Assembly: GCF_024218775.1 (NCBI RefSeq)
Contig: NZ_CP100404.1
Span: forward strand, 1,488,001-1,552,000
Reading direction: 5' to 3'
Length of the DNA: 64,000 bases
DNA from: Haloarcula marina
Lineage (GTDB): Archaea > Halobacteriota > Halobacteria > Halobacteriales > Haloarculaceae
A program made the translations under genes and the position numbers. This document shows, piece by piece, positions 32,633 to 43,100 of this stretch (its first letter is position 1; each line of letters begins with the position of its first letter). The notes beneath the pieces are model-generated. The model did not search any database, was not told where the DNA came from, and worked only from the letters and a program-made list of their open reading frames with translations.

Positions 32633-34609
32633 ATGGCAGGGACACCGAGTTGGCGGACTGCGGAGGCCTCGTACTCCGACGAGGTGATTAGCGACGATAC
32701 ACTGGGGGAACTGTTCGCCGCGAGCGCGGAGCGAAACGCCGAGTCAGTGGCACAACTGTACAAGGGTGGGGTGTACGACCGCTCACTGAGCGACGACGTG
32801 CTCCCGTCGGCGCCGCCGGGCGAGTACGCGTCCATCACCTACGAGCGGATGCACCACCTCGTGAAGCGCCTCGCCGCCGGATTCCGGTCGCTGGGCGTCG
32901 AATCCGATACCCGCGTCGGCCTCTTTTCGAGCACGCGGATGGAGTGGGCGCTCTCTGACTTCGCGCTCCTCTCGGCGGGCGGCGTCGTCACGACGGTGTA
33001 CACCGAATCGTCGCCCAAACAGGTCCAGTATCTGCTCTCCGACCCGGGAGCCGAGGCCGTCGTCGTCGAGAACGAGGAACTGCTTCGGCGGGTTCTGGAG
33101 GTCGAAGACGACCTCTCGCTTTCGTTCATCGTCGTCGTGGACGACTGCGACGTGGACCGACCGAACGTCTACTCGCTCAACGAGGTGTACGAGCGCGGCG
33201 TCGAGACGTTCGACGAGGACGCCTATCGCTCGTGGCTCGCCGAGCGCGACGCCGAGGACCTCGCCAGCCTCATCTACACGTCGGGGACGACCGGCCAACC
33301 GAAGGGCGTTCAGTTGACCCATCGGAACTTCCGGTCGAACGTCAATCAGACGCGAAAGCGCCTCGCACCGCGTCCCGACAAACATCCCGACTTACCGACC
33401 GTCGACGCCGAGACCACCTCTATCGCCTTCCTTCCGCTGGCGCACGTCTTCGAACGACTCGCGGGCCACTTCTTCATGTACGGTTCCGGCGCGGCCGTCG
33501 GTTACGTCGAGAACCCCGACACGCTGGCAGACGACATCCAGAAGATTCGGCCGAACACCGGCGCGAGCGTTCCGCGAGTCTACGAGCGCATCTTCGGCAC
33601 GATGCGCGAACAGGCCAGCGACTCCGGCGTGAAAAAACGCATCTTCGGGTGGGCCGTCGATGTCGCCCGCGAGTACGCCCGCGCCGACGACCCGGGACCG
33701 GTGCTGGAACTAAAACACGGCCTCGCCGACCGTCTGGTGTACTCCACGGTGAAAGAGAAACTCGGCGGGAACATCGAGTTCATGGTCAGCGGGGGCGGGA
33801 GCCTCTCGAAGACGCTCTGTGAGACGTTCCTCGGGATGGGGCTGACCATCGTCGAGGGGTACGGCCTCACCGAAACGTCGCCGGTCATCACCACCAATCC
33901 ACCGGAGGACGTTCGGCCCGGCACGCTCGGGGTCCCCGTCGCGGACGTAGACGTGCGAATCGATACCTCCGTCGTGGACGCCAGCGAGTTCGAGGACGTA
34001 GAGGGGCCGGTCGGCGAACTACTGGTGGACGGGCCGAACGTCACGTCCGGCTACTGGGAGGAACCGGGGGCGACCGAGCGGGCGTTCTCCGAGAGGGACG
34101 GGACGCGGTGGTTCCACACCGGCGACATCGTCGAGCAAACAGACGACGACTTCCTCGTCTACCACGACCGACTGAAGGAACTGCTCGTCCTCTCGACGGG
34201 CAAGAACGTCGCGCCCCAACCCATCGAAGACCACTTTTCGACGAGCGACCGGGTCGAGCAGATAATGGTCGTCGGCGACGACCAGAAGTTCGTCGGGGCG
34301 CTCATCGTCCCCAACTTCGAGGAGGTGGCGCGGTTGGCGGCCGCCGAGGGCGTCGACTTACCCGACGACGACTACGCGCGGTGTGCGGACGAACGCGTTC
34401 GCGCGTGGATACAGGAGGCCGTCGACGAGGCGAACGCCGAACTGGAGAAGATAGAGCGCATCAAGCGGTTCGAACTCGTCCCGAAGGAGTGGACCGCAGA
34501 GAACGACCTGTTGACCCCGTCGATGAAGAAAAAGCGGCGCAACATCCGGACGGAGTTCGACCAGAAACTGCGTGACATCTACGGCGACGACTACAACCCC
34601 AAAAACTGA
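32633..34609 (+). CDS. Long-chain fatty-acid-CoA ligase-like AMP-forming synthetase
   Basis: 658 residues. The AMP-binding signature YTSGTTGQPKGV is near residue 216, GYGLTETSPVI near 412 and WFHTGDIVEQTDDDFLVYHDR near 498, with the C-terminal catalytic Lys region after ENDLLTPSMKKKR. Length and blocks match the FadD15/ACSL branch that activates long-chain carboxylic acids to CoA thioesters. Archaeal lipids are isoprenoid, so likely roles are catabolism of exogenous acids or isoprenoid acids (inference). Confidence 0.9.
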   Translation: MAGTPSWRTAEASYSDEVISDDTLGELFAASAERNAESVAQLYKGGVYDRSLSDDVLPSAPPGEYASITYERMHHLVKRLAAGFRSLGVESDTRVGLFSSTRMEWALSDFALLSAGGVVTTVYTESSPKQVQYLLSDPGAEAVVVENEELLRRVLEVEDDLSLSFIVVVDDCDVDRPNVYSLNEVYERGVETFDEDAYRSWLAERDAEDLASLIYTSGTTGQPKGVQLTHRNFRSNVNQTRKRLAPRPDKHPDLPTVDAETTSIAFLPLAHVFERLAGHFFMYGSGAAVGYVENPDTLADDIQKIRPNTGASVPRVYERIFGTMREQASDSGVKKRIFGWAVDVAREYARADDPGPVLELKHGLADRLVYSTVKEKLGGNIEFMVSGGGSLSKTLCETFLGMGLTIVEGYGLTETSPVITTNPPEDVRPGTLGVPVADVDVRIDTSVVDASEFEDVEGPVGELLVDGPNVTSGYWEEPGATERAFSERDGTRWFHTGDIVEQTDDDFLVYHDRLKELLVLSTGKNVAPQPIEDHFSTSDRVEQIMVVGDDQKFVGALIVPNFEEVARLAAAEGVDLPDDDYARCADERVRAWIQEAVDEANAELEKIERIKRFELVPKEWTAENDLLTPSMKKKRRNIRTEFDQKLRDIYGDDYNPKN

Positions 34610-34721
34610 GCCATCGCCCAGGAACGGCCGGACTCTCAGCCCCGCCATATTCGGCGTTTTTCCTCGGGTTCCTAACGTGTGAGCCACTGCGTTGAAGTGT
34701 CCGCTGGGTGAATCAGGTGTA

Positions 34722-37376
34722 ATGCCTGCGGGTGCTATCCACGTTCTTCACGTCGATGATGACCCTGACATCACCGACCTCTCCGCCGCGATGTTGGAGC
34801 GGGAGGCTGATTTTCGGGTCACCACGGCGACGGACCCGGAGGACGGGCTGACGCGATTCGACGCCGCCACGTTCGACTGCGTCGTCAGCGACTACGACAT
34901 GCCCGGTATCGACGGGTTGGAACTGTACGACCGCCTCGCTCCGTCGTTCGACCACGTCGACTTCCCGTTCATCCTGTTCACCGGCCGCGGAAGCGAGTCG
35001 GTGGCCGCCGAGGCGCTGAACGCCGGTGTGACCGGTTACCTCCAGAAGGGCGGGGCCGAACAGTACGACTTGCTCGCCAACCGGATTCGAAACGCCACGG
35101 CGAACTATCGCGCACAGGTGAAGGCCGAGCGGTACGAGACGGTGCTGGAAGCGCTGGATTACCCGGTGTACGTCGTCGACGAACGGGGCACGTTCCGGTA
35201 CGTCAACGAACCGTTCGCGCGGGTGACCGGCTACGACATCGCCGACATCGTCGGCCGACCGACATCGTTCGTCAAACCCGACGAGACGGTCCGGCGGGCC
35301 GAGGCCGAACTCGGGCAACTGCTCTCGTCGACGGGACCGACGACGAGTCGATTCGAGGCGACCATCGAGACGGCCGACGGCGACCACGTCGCCTGCTGCG
35401 ACCACATGGGCGTCCTCCCCTACGAGGGGGAGTCGTTTCGGGGGTCGGTAGGCATCCTCCGCGTGCTGGACGACGGGTCACCGGTCGAGGCCGACGGCGG
35501 CGGCGAGACGCTACACTCGCCCCACGCCAGCGAACCCCTGGCGGCCGAAGCGTTGCTTCATACGGTGTCTGACCCGGTGTACGTCGTCGACGACGACGGC
35601 GAATTCGTCTTCGTCAACGACCGCCTGTGCGCGTTCGTCGGCGCGGACCCCGCCGACATCGTCGGGACTAGCGCGTTCGACATCACCGCGCCGGAAGACC
35701 ACGAGACGACGCGCGCGGCCCTCGACCGACTCGCCGCGGACGGCGTCGAGGAAGTTTCCTTCGAGAAGGAGATGATAGTCGACGGCGAGCGAACGCCGGT
35801 CGAGGGGACGCTCAGAGTGCTGTCCGAGTCGCCGCCCCGATACGTCGGTATCGTCAGCGACAGCAGCGACCGACGGCGCGCCACCGATCGCTACCGCGCG
35901 CTGTTCGACAACCTCCCCGACCCGACCGTCGTCCTCGCGTTCGACGACGGCGTGCCGCGTATTCGACGAGCGAACGACGCCTTTGAGACGGTGTTCGGCT
36001 ACGACCCGGAGGCCATCGTCGGCGAGTCCGTCAACGACTTGCTCGTGCCGCCGGGTCGTGCCGAGGGGGCCGCGAACATCGACGAGGCGATGCGCCAGGG
36101 CGAGTACGTGAACCGAGAGGTCCGACGGGAGACGGTCGACGGCGAGACGCGGGACTTCCTGTTCCGGAACGTCCCGATTACGCACGACAACGGCGACGTG
36201 CTGGCGTACGGCGTCTATACGGACATCACAGAGCGCATCGCTTACGAGGAGAGCCTGACGGCGCTCCACGAGACCGCTCGCCGTCTCATGGCGGCCGCGT
36301 CGGTCGACGAGTTGCTCGAAATCGGGTTGGAATCGGCGGCAGACGGCCTCGGTCACGAGATAAGCGCCATCTACCGCTACGACGAGGTGGTCGGCGGCCT
36401 CGCCCCGGCGGCGGCGACCGACGAGGCCCGCGAGGTACTGGCGGACCTGCCGACGGTCGAACCGGGGAACAGCATCGTCTGGCGGGCGTACGAGTCGGGG
36501 GCGCCGACCCGTACCGGCGACGTTCGCGAGGACGCGGACGTGCGACATCCGGAGACTCCCATTCGCTCTGCGATGGTCCTGCCGCTGGGCGACCAGGGCG
36601 TGTTCGTCGCCTGGTCGACGGCCGTCGACGAGTTCGACGAGACGGACCTCTCGCTGGGGCGGGTGCTGACCGCCACCGTCCAGTCGGCGCTCCAGCAGGT
36701 CGAACGCGAGGAGACGCTCCGCGAGCGCGAACAGTCGCTCGCGCGGCAGAACGAGCGCTTAGACGAGTTCGCCTCTATCGTCTCCCACGACCTCCGGACG
36801 CCGCTCGACCTCGCGGGCGTCCACCTCGAACTCGCCCTCGAAGAGCTAGCGACCGACGACGAGGACGTCCTCGAACACTTCGACCGGGTCGAGGCGGCCC
36901 ACGACCGGATGTCGACGCTCATCAGCGACGTGCTCACGTGGGCGCGCGAAGGGGCGGCCGTCGACTCCCCCCGCCCGGTGTCGGTCGCGGACCTCGCCAC
37001 GGGGTGCTGGCGGGACCTCCAGACCGAGGACGCGGACCTCGTCGTCTCGACGGAGCGGACCGTGGAAGGCGACCCCGACCGACTGCGGCGCGTCTTCGAG
37101 AACCTCTTTGCGAACGCGGTGGCGTACGCAGGCGAGCGCCCGACAGTGGAGGTCGGTGATACCGAGGACGGCGGCGTGTTCGTCGCCGACGACGGCCCGG
37201 GGATACCCGAAGACGCCCGCGGGAGCGTCTTCGATTCGGGGCTGACCCTCTCGGAGGACGGCAACGGCTTCGGTCTGGCTATCGTCGAGCAAATCGTCCA
37301 CGCGCACGGCTGGCAGATTTGCGCGACCGAGAGCGGGTCGGGCGGCGCTCGCTTCGAGATAACCGGGCTGAACTGA
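34722..37376 (+). CDS. Hybrid sensor histidine kinase: receiver, three PAS, GAF, HisKA, HATPase
   Basis: 884 residues from the ATG at 34722; a TTG ten codons earlier is possible. The receiver domain (1-120) has acidic pocket residues in VDDDPD and phospho-acceptor Asp57 in CVVSDYDMPG. PAS domains follow at about 142-260, 280-395 and 402-515. A GAF domain at 520-675 has the SAMVLPLGDQGV segment. The kinase core has an intact H-box (IVSHDLRTPLDLA), N-box (FENLFANAVAYA), G1 (VADDGPGIPEDARG) and G2 (GNGFGLAIV). No membrane helix, so a cytosolic sensor. Partner unknown. Confidence 0.9.
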   Translation: MPAGAIHVLHVDDDPDITDLSAAMLEREADFRVTTATDPEDGLTRFDAATFDCVVSDYDMPGIDGLELYDRLAPSFDHVDFPFILFTGRGSESVAAEALNAGVTGYLQKGGAEQYDLLANRIRNATANYRAQVKAERYETVLEALDYPVYVVDERGTFRYVNEPFARVTGYDIADIVGRPTSFVKPDETVRRAEAELGQLLSSTGPTTSRFEATIETADGDHVACCDHMGVLPYEGESFRGSVGILRVLDDGSPVEADGGGETLHSPHASEPLAAEALLHTVSDPVYVVDDDGEFVFVNDRLCAFVGADPADIVGTSAFDITAPEDHETTRAALDRLAADGVEEVSFEKEMIVDGERTPVEGTLRVLSESPPRYVGIVSDSSDRRRATDRYRALFDNLPDPTVVLAFDDGVPRIRRANDAFETVFGYDPEAIVGESVNDLLVPPGRAEGAANIDEAMRQGEYVNREVRRETVDGETRDFLFRNVPITHDNGDVLAYGVYTDITERIAYEESLTALHETARRLMAAASVDELLEIGLESAADGLGHEISAIYRYDEVVGGLAPAAATDEAREVLADLPTVEPGNSIVWRAYESGAPTRTGDVREDADVRHPETPIRSAMVLPLGDQGVFVAWSTAVDEFDETDLSLGRVLTATVQSALQQVEREETLREREQSLARQNERLDEFASIVSHDLRTPLDLAGVHLELALEELATDDEDVLEHFDRVEAAHDRMSTLISDVLTWAREGAAVDSPRPVSVADLATGCWRDLQTEDADLVVSTERTVEGDPDRLRRVFENLFANAVAYAGERPTVEVGDTEDGGVFVADDGPGIPEDARGSVFDSGLTLSEDGNGFGLAIVEQIVHAHGWQICATESGSGGARFEITGLN

Positions 37377-37416
37377 CCTTCGCCGGACTGAAACGACTCG
37401 ACCCGCTACCGTCGGT

Positions 37417-37956
37417 ATGACCAGCGACTACGCCGACCGCCTCCGCGGGCACCGGGCCGAGAAAGACGAGTTCTTCGCCGAGCATCCGCAGTCGCCGATA
37501 CCGCCCGAGGAACGGGACGAGTTCGACGGCCTGCGCTACTACGACCCCGACGAGGCGTACCGCGTCGCCGCGACGGTGACGCGACACGACGACCCCGAGA
37601 CAGTTGCGATGGAGACGACGGCGGGACAGTCGGTGCAGTACCGGCACGTGGTCACGTTCACGTTCGACATCAAGGGCGAGACACACGAACTCGCGGGCTA
37701 CCGACAGGCCCGCGACGAGGACGCGGCGCTGTTCGTCCCCTTCCGCGATAAGACGACGGGCCACCAGACGTACGAACACGGCCGCTACATGGAACTGGAA
37801 GTCGACGGCGAGTTGGCCGACGGCGACACCGTCACACTTGACTTCAATCTCGCGTACGCGCCGTTCTGCGCGTACAGCGAGACGTTCTCCTGTCCGCTCC
37901 CGCCGGAGACGAACTGGCTGGAGACGACAATCGAGGCTGGCGAGCGGTCCGACTGA
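37417..37956 (+). CDS. DUF1684 family protein
   Basis: 179 residues. Family features are YADRLRGHRAEKDEFF at the start, the central FTFDIKGETHELAGYR strand block, FVPFRDKTTGHQTYEHGRYM, and the end LDFNLAYAPFCAYSETFSCPLPP with its conserved Asn/Pro/Cys pattern. DUF1684 is widespread in bacteria and haloarchaea and has no established activity. No signal peptide. Confidence 0.88.
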   Translation: MTSDYADRLRGHRAEKDEFFAEHPQSPIPPEERDEFDGLRYYDPDEAYRVAATVTRHDDPETVAMETTAGQSVQYRHVVTFTFDIKGETHELAGYRQARDEDAALFVPFRDKTTGHQTYEHGRYMELEVDGELADGDTVTLDFNLAYAPFCAYSETFSCPLPPETNWLETTIEAGERSD

Positions 37957-38007
37957 CGCACCCTCGGCGAGCAAACCGTTTTCAGGGTGACGCCGCTAGC
38001 TACGGCC

Positions 38008-38832
38008 ATGTCTACAGTGACGGGCGACCGCCCCCTCCTCCAATCGGTCGTCGCGATTATCGCCGCCCTCGGCCTCGGCGCGGGCGGACTGGCGCTCGGA
38101 TTCGTCCTGACGATAGTCGTCGGGGCAATCCTCGTCGTCGGCGCGGGCCTCCAACTCTCCGCCACCCTGTCTATCGTCCTCGGCCTGGTGTTCGTGCAAG
38201 GAATCGGCTGTATGGGCGTCGCGCTGACCTACCTCAAACTCCGACCAGTCGTCGGCCCCCAAATCAGGTCGGCCCTCGGCGTCGGCCCGAGTGCGAGAGG
38301 GTTCGACATCCCGGCGTCGGTCCCCGACCTCCGCGACATCGTCGTCGTCGGCGTCGGCTACGTCACCGCGCTGGGCGGCGCGATGGTCGGGGCGATTCTC
38401 CTCTCGCTGTTGCAGGTCGACACCGGGTCGAATCAGGCGGCCGAACTCGGCCTCGAAAACCCCGAGGTACTCCTCCTGTTGATTCCGGCGTCGATACTGC
38501 TCATCGGTCCCGGCGAGGAACTGCTGTTCCGCGGCGTCGTGCAGGGCCGCATCCGAGAAGTCTTCAGCCCCGTCCCGGGTGTCCTCATCCCGAGCGTGGT
38601 GTTCGCGGGTCTGCACTGGTTCGCGCTCAGCGGCGGGTCGCCGCTCGGAAACCTCGCCGCCCTCGGCGTCCTCGTCGTCCCGGCGCTCGTCTTCGGCGTC
38701 AGCTACGAGTACACCGACAACATCGTCGTGCCGTCGCTGATTCACGGCGTCTACAACGCGACGCTGTTCACCACCCTGTATCTGGTGGTGCGCTTCGGCG
38801 ACCAGATCCCCCAGCAGGCGATGCTCGGCTGA
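38008..38832 (+). CDS. CPBP (CAAX-type/Abi) intramembrane metalloprotease
   Basis: 274 residues from the ATG at 38008; a GTG seven codons earlier is possible. About eight membrane helices. The ABI-domain motifs are intact: GEELLFRGVVQGRI (EExxxR), FAGLHWFAL (FxxxH) and LIHGVYNATLF (HxxxN). The family includes the Rce1 prenyl-protease and bacteriocin-immunity proteins; archaeal substrates are unknown. It ends 6 bp before the LLM oxidoreductase gene, suggesting co-transcription. Confidence 0.9.
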   Translation: MSTVTGDRPLLQSVVAIIAALGLGAGGLALGFVLTIVVGAILVVGAGLQLSATLSIVLGLVFVQGIGCMGVALTYLKLRPVVGPQIRSALGVGPSARGFDIPASVPDLRDIVVVGVGYVTALGGAMVGAILLSLLQVDTGSNQAAELGLENPEVLLLLIPASILLIGPGEELLFRGVVQGRIREVFSPVPGVLIPSVVFAGLHWFALSGGSPLGNLAALGVLVVPALVFGVSYEYTDNIVVPSLIHGVYNATLFTTLYLVVRFGDQIPQQAMLG

Positions 38833-38838
38833 CGCACT

Positions 38839-39753
38839 ATGGACCGATTCAACGCGGGCTACGACCGCCTGTTCGGGAGCGATGCTCTCTCTATCGGCGT
38901 GGGGTTTCCGCTGACCGACAGCGCCGAAACCCGGCCCGACCCCGACGCCGAGATGCGCCTCGCGGCCCGCGCCGAATCGCTCGGTTTCGACGCGCTCTGG
39001 GCGCGGGACGTGCCGATGTACTGGCCCCGCTTCGGCGACGCCGGACAGACCTTCGAGCCGTGGTCGTGGCTCTCCTACGCCGCCGCACACACCGAGGACA
39101 TCGCGCTCGGGACGGCGAGCGTCGTCCTTCCGCTTCGCCACCCGCTCCACGTCGCGAAGAGTGCGGCGTCTGTCGACCGCCTCTCGGGCGGGCGCCTCGT
39201 GATGGGCGTCGCAACGGGCGACCGGGACCCGGAGTACCCGGCGTTCGACGTCGACCCGGACGAACGCGGCGAGCGGTTCCGCGAGAGCGTCGCCCTCCTC
39301 CGAACGGCGTGGGCCGAGGAATTTCCCGACGCGACGGGCGCGTGGGGTGAACTCGACGGCGAGTTGGACCTCGTCCCGAAGCCGACCTCGGAGACGATAC
39401 CGCTCCTCCCGACGGGGAACGCCCGCCAGTCCGTCGAGTGGATAGCCGACCACGGCGACGGGTGGCTGTTCTACCACCTGCCCGAGTCGACGCTGTCGTC
39501 GTACGTCGAGGAGTGGCGCGAACTCGCTGGCGAGAAACCGTACGCGATGGTCGTCCGCACCGAGTTGGCCGACGACCCGGGGGCCGACCCAGAGCCCGTC
39601 CATCAGGGCTACCGGGCCGGAGCCGAGTGGTTCGTCCAGTATTTCCGGGGTCTCGACGAGGCGGGCGTCGACCACGTGGTCGTCTCGGCGTCGGGCGACG
39701 ACCCGGAGACCGAACTCACCCGACTCTGGACGGACGTGTTCGACCGGCTCTGA
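38839..39753 (+). CDS. LLM-class flavin/F420-dependent oxidoreductase
   Basis: 304 residues of a luciferase-like TIM barrel. It has AARAESLGFDALWARDVP and the region ALGTASVVLPLRHPLHVAKS, followed by VDRLSGGRLVMGVATGDRDPEYPAFDVD. It looks like the TIGR03571 subgroup. The cofactor may be FMN or F420, and the substrate is unknown. Its closeness to the CPBP gene suggests an operon; it converges with the small gene at 39758. Confidence 0.85.
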   Translation: MDRFNAGYDRLFGSDALSIGVGFPLTDSAETRPDPDAEMRLAARAESLGFDALWARDVPMYWPRFGDAGQTFEPWSWLSYAAAHTEDIALGTASVVLPLRHPLHVAKSAASVDRLSGGRLVMGVATGDRDPEYPAFDVDPDERGERFRESVALLRTAWAEEFPDATGAWGELDGELDLVPKPTSETIPLLPTGNARQSVEWIADHGDGWLFYHLPESTLSSYVEEWRELAGEKPYAMVVRTELADDPGADPEPVHQGYRAGAEWFVQYFRGLDEAGVDHVVVSASGDDPETELTRLWTDVFDRL

Positions 39754-39757
39754 CCAC

Positions 39758-40060
39758 TCACGCCGCGTCTCGGGCCGCCCGGACGTGCTGGCGAGCCTCT
39801 TCGGGCGTCATCCCTCGGACGCCGCAGGCACACGAGAGCAGTTCCGGGTCGTCGTCGTCCTCGACCTGTTCTCGCCGTGTCTCTTCGAGCGTGTCGCCCG
39901 CGGCGTCGTACTCGAAGTAGACGCGGTACGTGACCTGTTCGACCGTCTCTATCCGGTGGTCTTCGCTCGGGTCGGGGTTGGCGATTGCCTCGTCGTGTTC
40001 GTCTTGCATCGCCGTCTTCCACTGCTTCAGGTTCGCCTCGGGGTCCGTGTCGTCGGTCAT
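39758..40060 (-). CDS. Small acidic haloarchaeal protein of unknown function
   Basis: 100 residues from the ATG at 40060. N-terminal MTDDTDPEANLKQWKTAMQD, a strand-like central part (VEQVTYRVYFEYDAAGDTLE) and a C-terminal LLSCACGVRGMTPEEARQHV with a CxC. The two Cys could bind metal or be redox active. Not a family I recognise. Confidence 0.65.
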   Translation of the reverse strand: MTDDTDPEANLKQWKTAMQDEHDEAIANPDPSEDHRIETVEQVTYRVYFEYDAAGDTLEETRREQVEDDDDPELLSCACGVRGMTPEEARQHVRAARDAA

Positions 40061-40132
40061 GTGCGTATTAGCGGGGATGGGACCAAAAATCCCGGCAGCG
40101 ACTCCGTGAATCCGCTCCGCGGACTCCACCCG

Positions 40133-43100
40133 CTACGTGTCTCTCTCTGTCTCCGGGTCGAAGAGTTGACGCATAATCCGCTGCTCAGCGACACGGAGGT
40201 GTCTATTCACGGTGGGCTGTGAGACGTCGAGCATCGCCGCGAGGCCCTCGCCCGTGGTATCGCGCGGCCAATTGAAGAAGCCCGCATAGTATGCCGTTTG
40301 GAGGACCTCTCGCTGTCGGTCCGTGAGGTCGCCAAGAATCGATTCGAGGACGCTCTGTCTGGTCTGGAGCGACCGGTCTCGCTCCCGGCGGCTGCGGAGT
40401 TCGACGTCGTACTCCTCGCCGAGCATCTCGACGAAGGTTCGAACGTCCGCAGATACGTGGATATCGACCTCGACCGTGAGCCCGCTCTCGTCGGCCCGAA
40501 TCGAACTCGGGCGTCCGCCGTGTCGGACCAACTTTGTCACGATAGAGGTCCCGCGATGGTCCACTTCGAACACGTCGCCGTCGTCGCTCTCGCTGACGTG
40601 ACGGTAGGCCTGTACCGCGTGCAACGAGTCGAGTGCGTCTGCGACTACCGACCCGTCGACGCCGGTCGTCCGGACGAATAGTCGCGCCGTGTCGTCGAGG
40701 TACGTGGACAATCCCAGGTACGTCACCTCACACCCGGCCTCGCGAGCGATTGCAGTGAGCAGGTCGGTCGTCCCCTCGAGTCGTAACGTCAGTGAGATTG
40801 CCCTGTCTGCCTGCAGCGCCTGCTTGGTCGAGGCGCTGGCGATGGCGTTCGCGATACTCTCGCCGAGTTCGGTGAACACCTTCTGTTCGAGGTCACCGAA
40901 CGTTCGTGGCTCGTTCGCGTAGACGGCGACGAACCCGTAGCTGTACTCGTCGAATGCGAGCGGAACGGCCAGCACCGACTGGAAGTTCGCGGCCAGTGCG
41001 TGCTGTCGCCACGGTGCTGTCTGAATGTCTCGGGCGACGTTCGAGACGACTGTGGGTGTCCCGGTGTCGGCCGTCTCGGCGGCCGGTTCGCGGTCCCCGG
41101 CCGTCCCGTTGAACGAGACGTTATCGAGGTAGCCCCTATCTTCACCCGCCCACGCTCGGGGGACCACCGCTCCGGTGCTGGCGACGATACCGCCAACCCA
41201 CGCGAACTCGATGTCCTCGCCGCTGACGAGTCGTTCGCAGACAGTCGACTCCAACGCCTCTCTGCTCGTCGCACCCACGAGCGACTGGTGGACCGACCGA
41301 ATCGTCTCGTTTATCCGTATCTGTCGGCGCAACTGTTTGTTTTGCTTGTTGAGTTCCGCGTCCCGCTCGCGAAGTTCCGTCTCGGTTTGAATGCGCGAGA
41401 ACGCCTCTTCGGCCGTCGCCACGAGCGTCTCGACCAGTTGTCGAACGTCGTCGTCGATGACCTTCGCTTGGTCGATGGCGACGAAGACGCCGTGGGGTCC
41501 TATCGGCACTACGAGCCCGTTCTTGATTGGGGCCACGAACGGCTCATCAGCCGCCGCAGCGTCGTCGATAACGGTGAGGCTGCCAGTCACGAACGACCGC
41601 CACAGCAGCGACCCGTCTTCCGGTCCGATGGGTACGGGGTCACGCTTGCAGTACTCTCTGAACCCCTCGGAGTGTGCCACCGGCCGAAGGACGTTCGTCC
41701 CCTCGTCGAACAGGAAGATACAGAAGACGGAGACGTCGAGGACGCTTTCAGCCGCATCGACGACGAGCTTTGCCGCCGCGGCTTGGTCTTCCGTGTTGAG
41801 GAGCCCGCGCGTCGATTCGTGGAGCGATTCGAGCGCGAGCTCTCGCTCTTTCTGGTCGGTGATGTCTTGAATCGCACCGCGAATGCGAACGACCTCGTCG
41901 TTCTCCACGACCGCTTCAGCGATGCCGCGTACCCACCCGAACGTGCTGTCGTCTGTCTTCGCCCGCGCTACGATTTCGTACCCCGTTCCTGTCTCGATGG
42001 CTGTCTGAATCTTCTCCCTGATAACCCGCCTGTCTTCGGGTCGGTACAGGGAAAGCGCCGTCTCCAAGTCTATCTCCGTCTCCGGTGGAAGCCCGTGAAG
42101 TTCGGTGAGCGAGTCCGTCCACGTCAGCGTCGGCGGCTCCGTGGTCACGTCTAGTTCCCAGCCACCGAAGTTCGCCATCCGCCCGGCTTGACCGAGAAGA
42201 TTCCGAGTTCGTTCGAGTTCCAGCGCCCGCTCTTTCTGTTCGGTGATGTCCTGGACCGAGCCACGTACGGCGACGACATCTCCGTCCACTACGACAGGGT
42301 CCCCGATGGCCCACACCCACCGATTTCGTCCCGTTGCGGTTATCAACCGTGCCTCTACGTCGTACTGTTCAGCGGATTCGAGCGCCCGTTCGACGCCCTC
42401 CCGGACTCGCTCCCGGTCGTCGGGGTGGTAGAAGTCGATGGCGTCGTCGAGAGTGACGTCTGCGTCGGTCGGCAGGTCGTGGATGCGGTACACCTCGTCG
42501 GTCCAGTGAAGCGTGGGACCGTCGCCGTTTCGCACGTCGAGTTCCCAGCCGCCGAGGTTCGCGAGACGCTCCGTCTGCTGGAGCAGGTGCTGGGTCCGCT
42601 CCAGTTCGCTCTCGCTCGACTTTCGGTCGGTGATATCTTGGCTGATTCCCATGACGCCGATGACCGACCCGTCTCTGTCGAGGTACGGATACTTGTTGTC
42701 GCTGAAGATGTGTTCGCGCCCGTCTATCGTCGTCGCCGTCTCCATCGTGATGGCCCTGCCGGTGCGTAGGACCTCCCCGTCGCCTCGCCGAACGTCTTCC
42801 AGATTGTCGGCCTCGAACAGTTCCTCGTCGCGTTTTCCGATGGCATCTGCCGGATCGAGGTCGAAGTAGGCTGCCGCCGCCTCGTTCATGAACTGGTAGA
42901 CTCCGTCGAGGTCTTTGATGAATATCGGGTGGATGGTGTTCTCGATAAGGGCCGCGGTCTGGCGCTCCTGTTCGGACCGTTCGGTCACGTCCTCCTGAAA
43001 CAGCACGAAGTAGGCCACTGCTCCCTCGTCGTCGAGGACGGGCGCGACGCTCACTCGGTTCCAGAACGGCGTGCCGTCCTTCCGGTAGTTCCGGAGTTCG

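Noticed and set aside
37996-39675. 559-codon open frame on the minus strand
   Set aside because: Antisense to the CPBP protease and LLM oxidoreductase genes.
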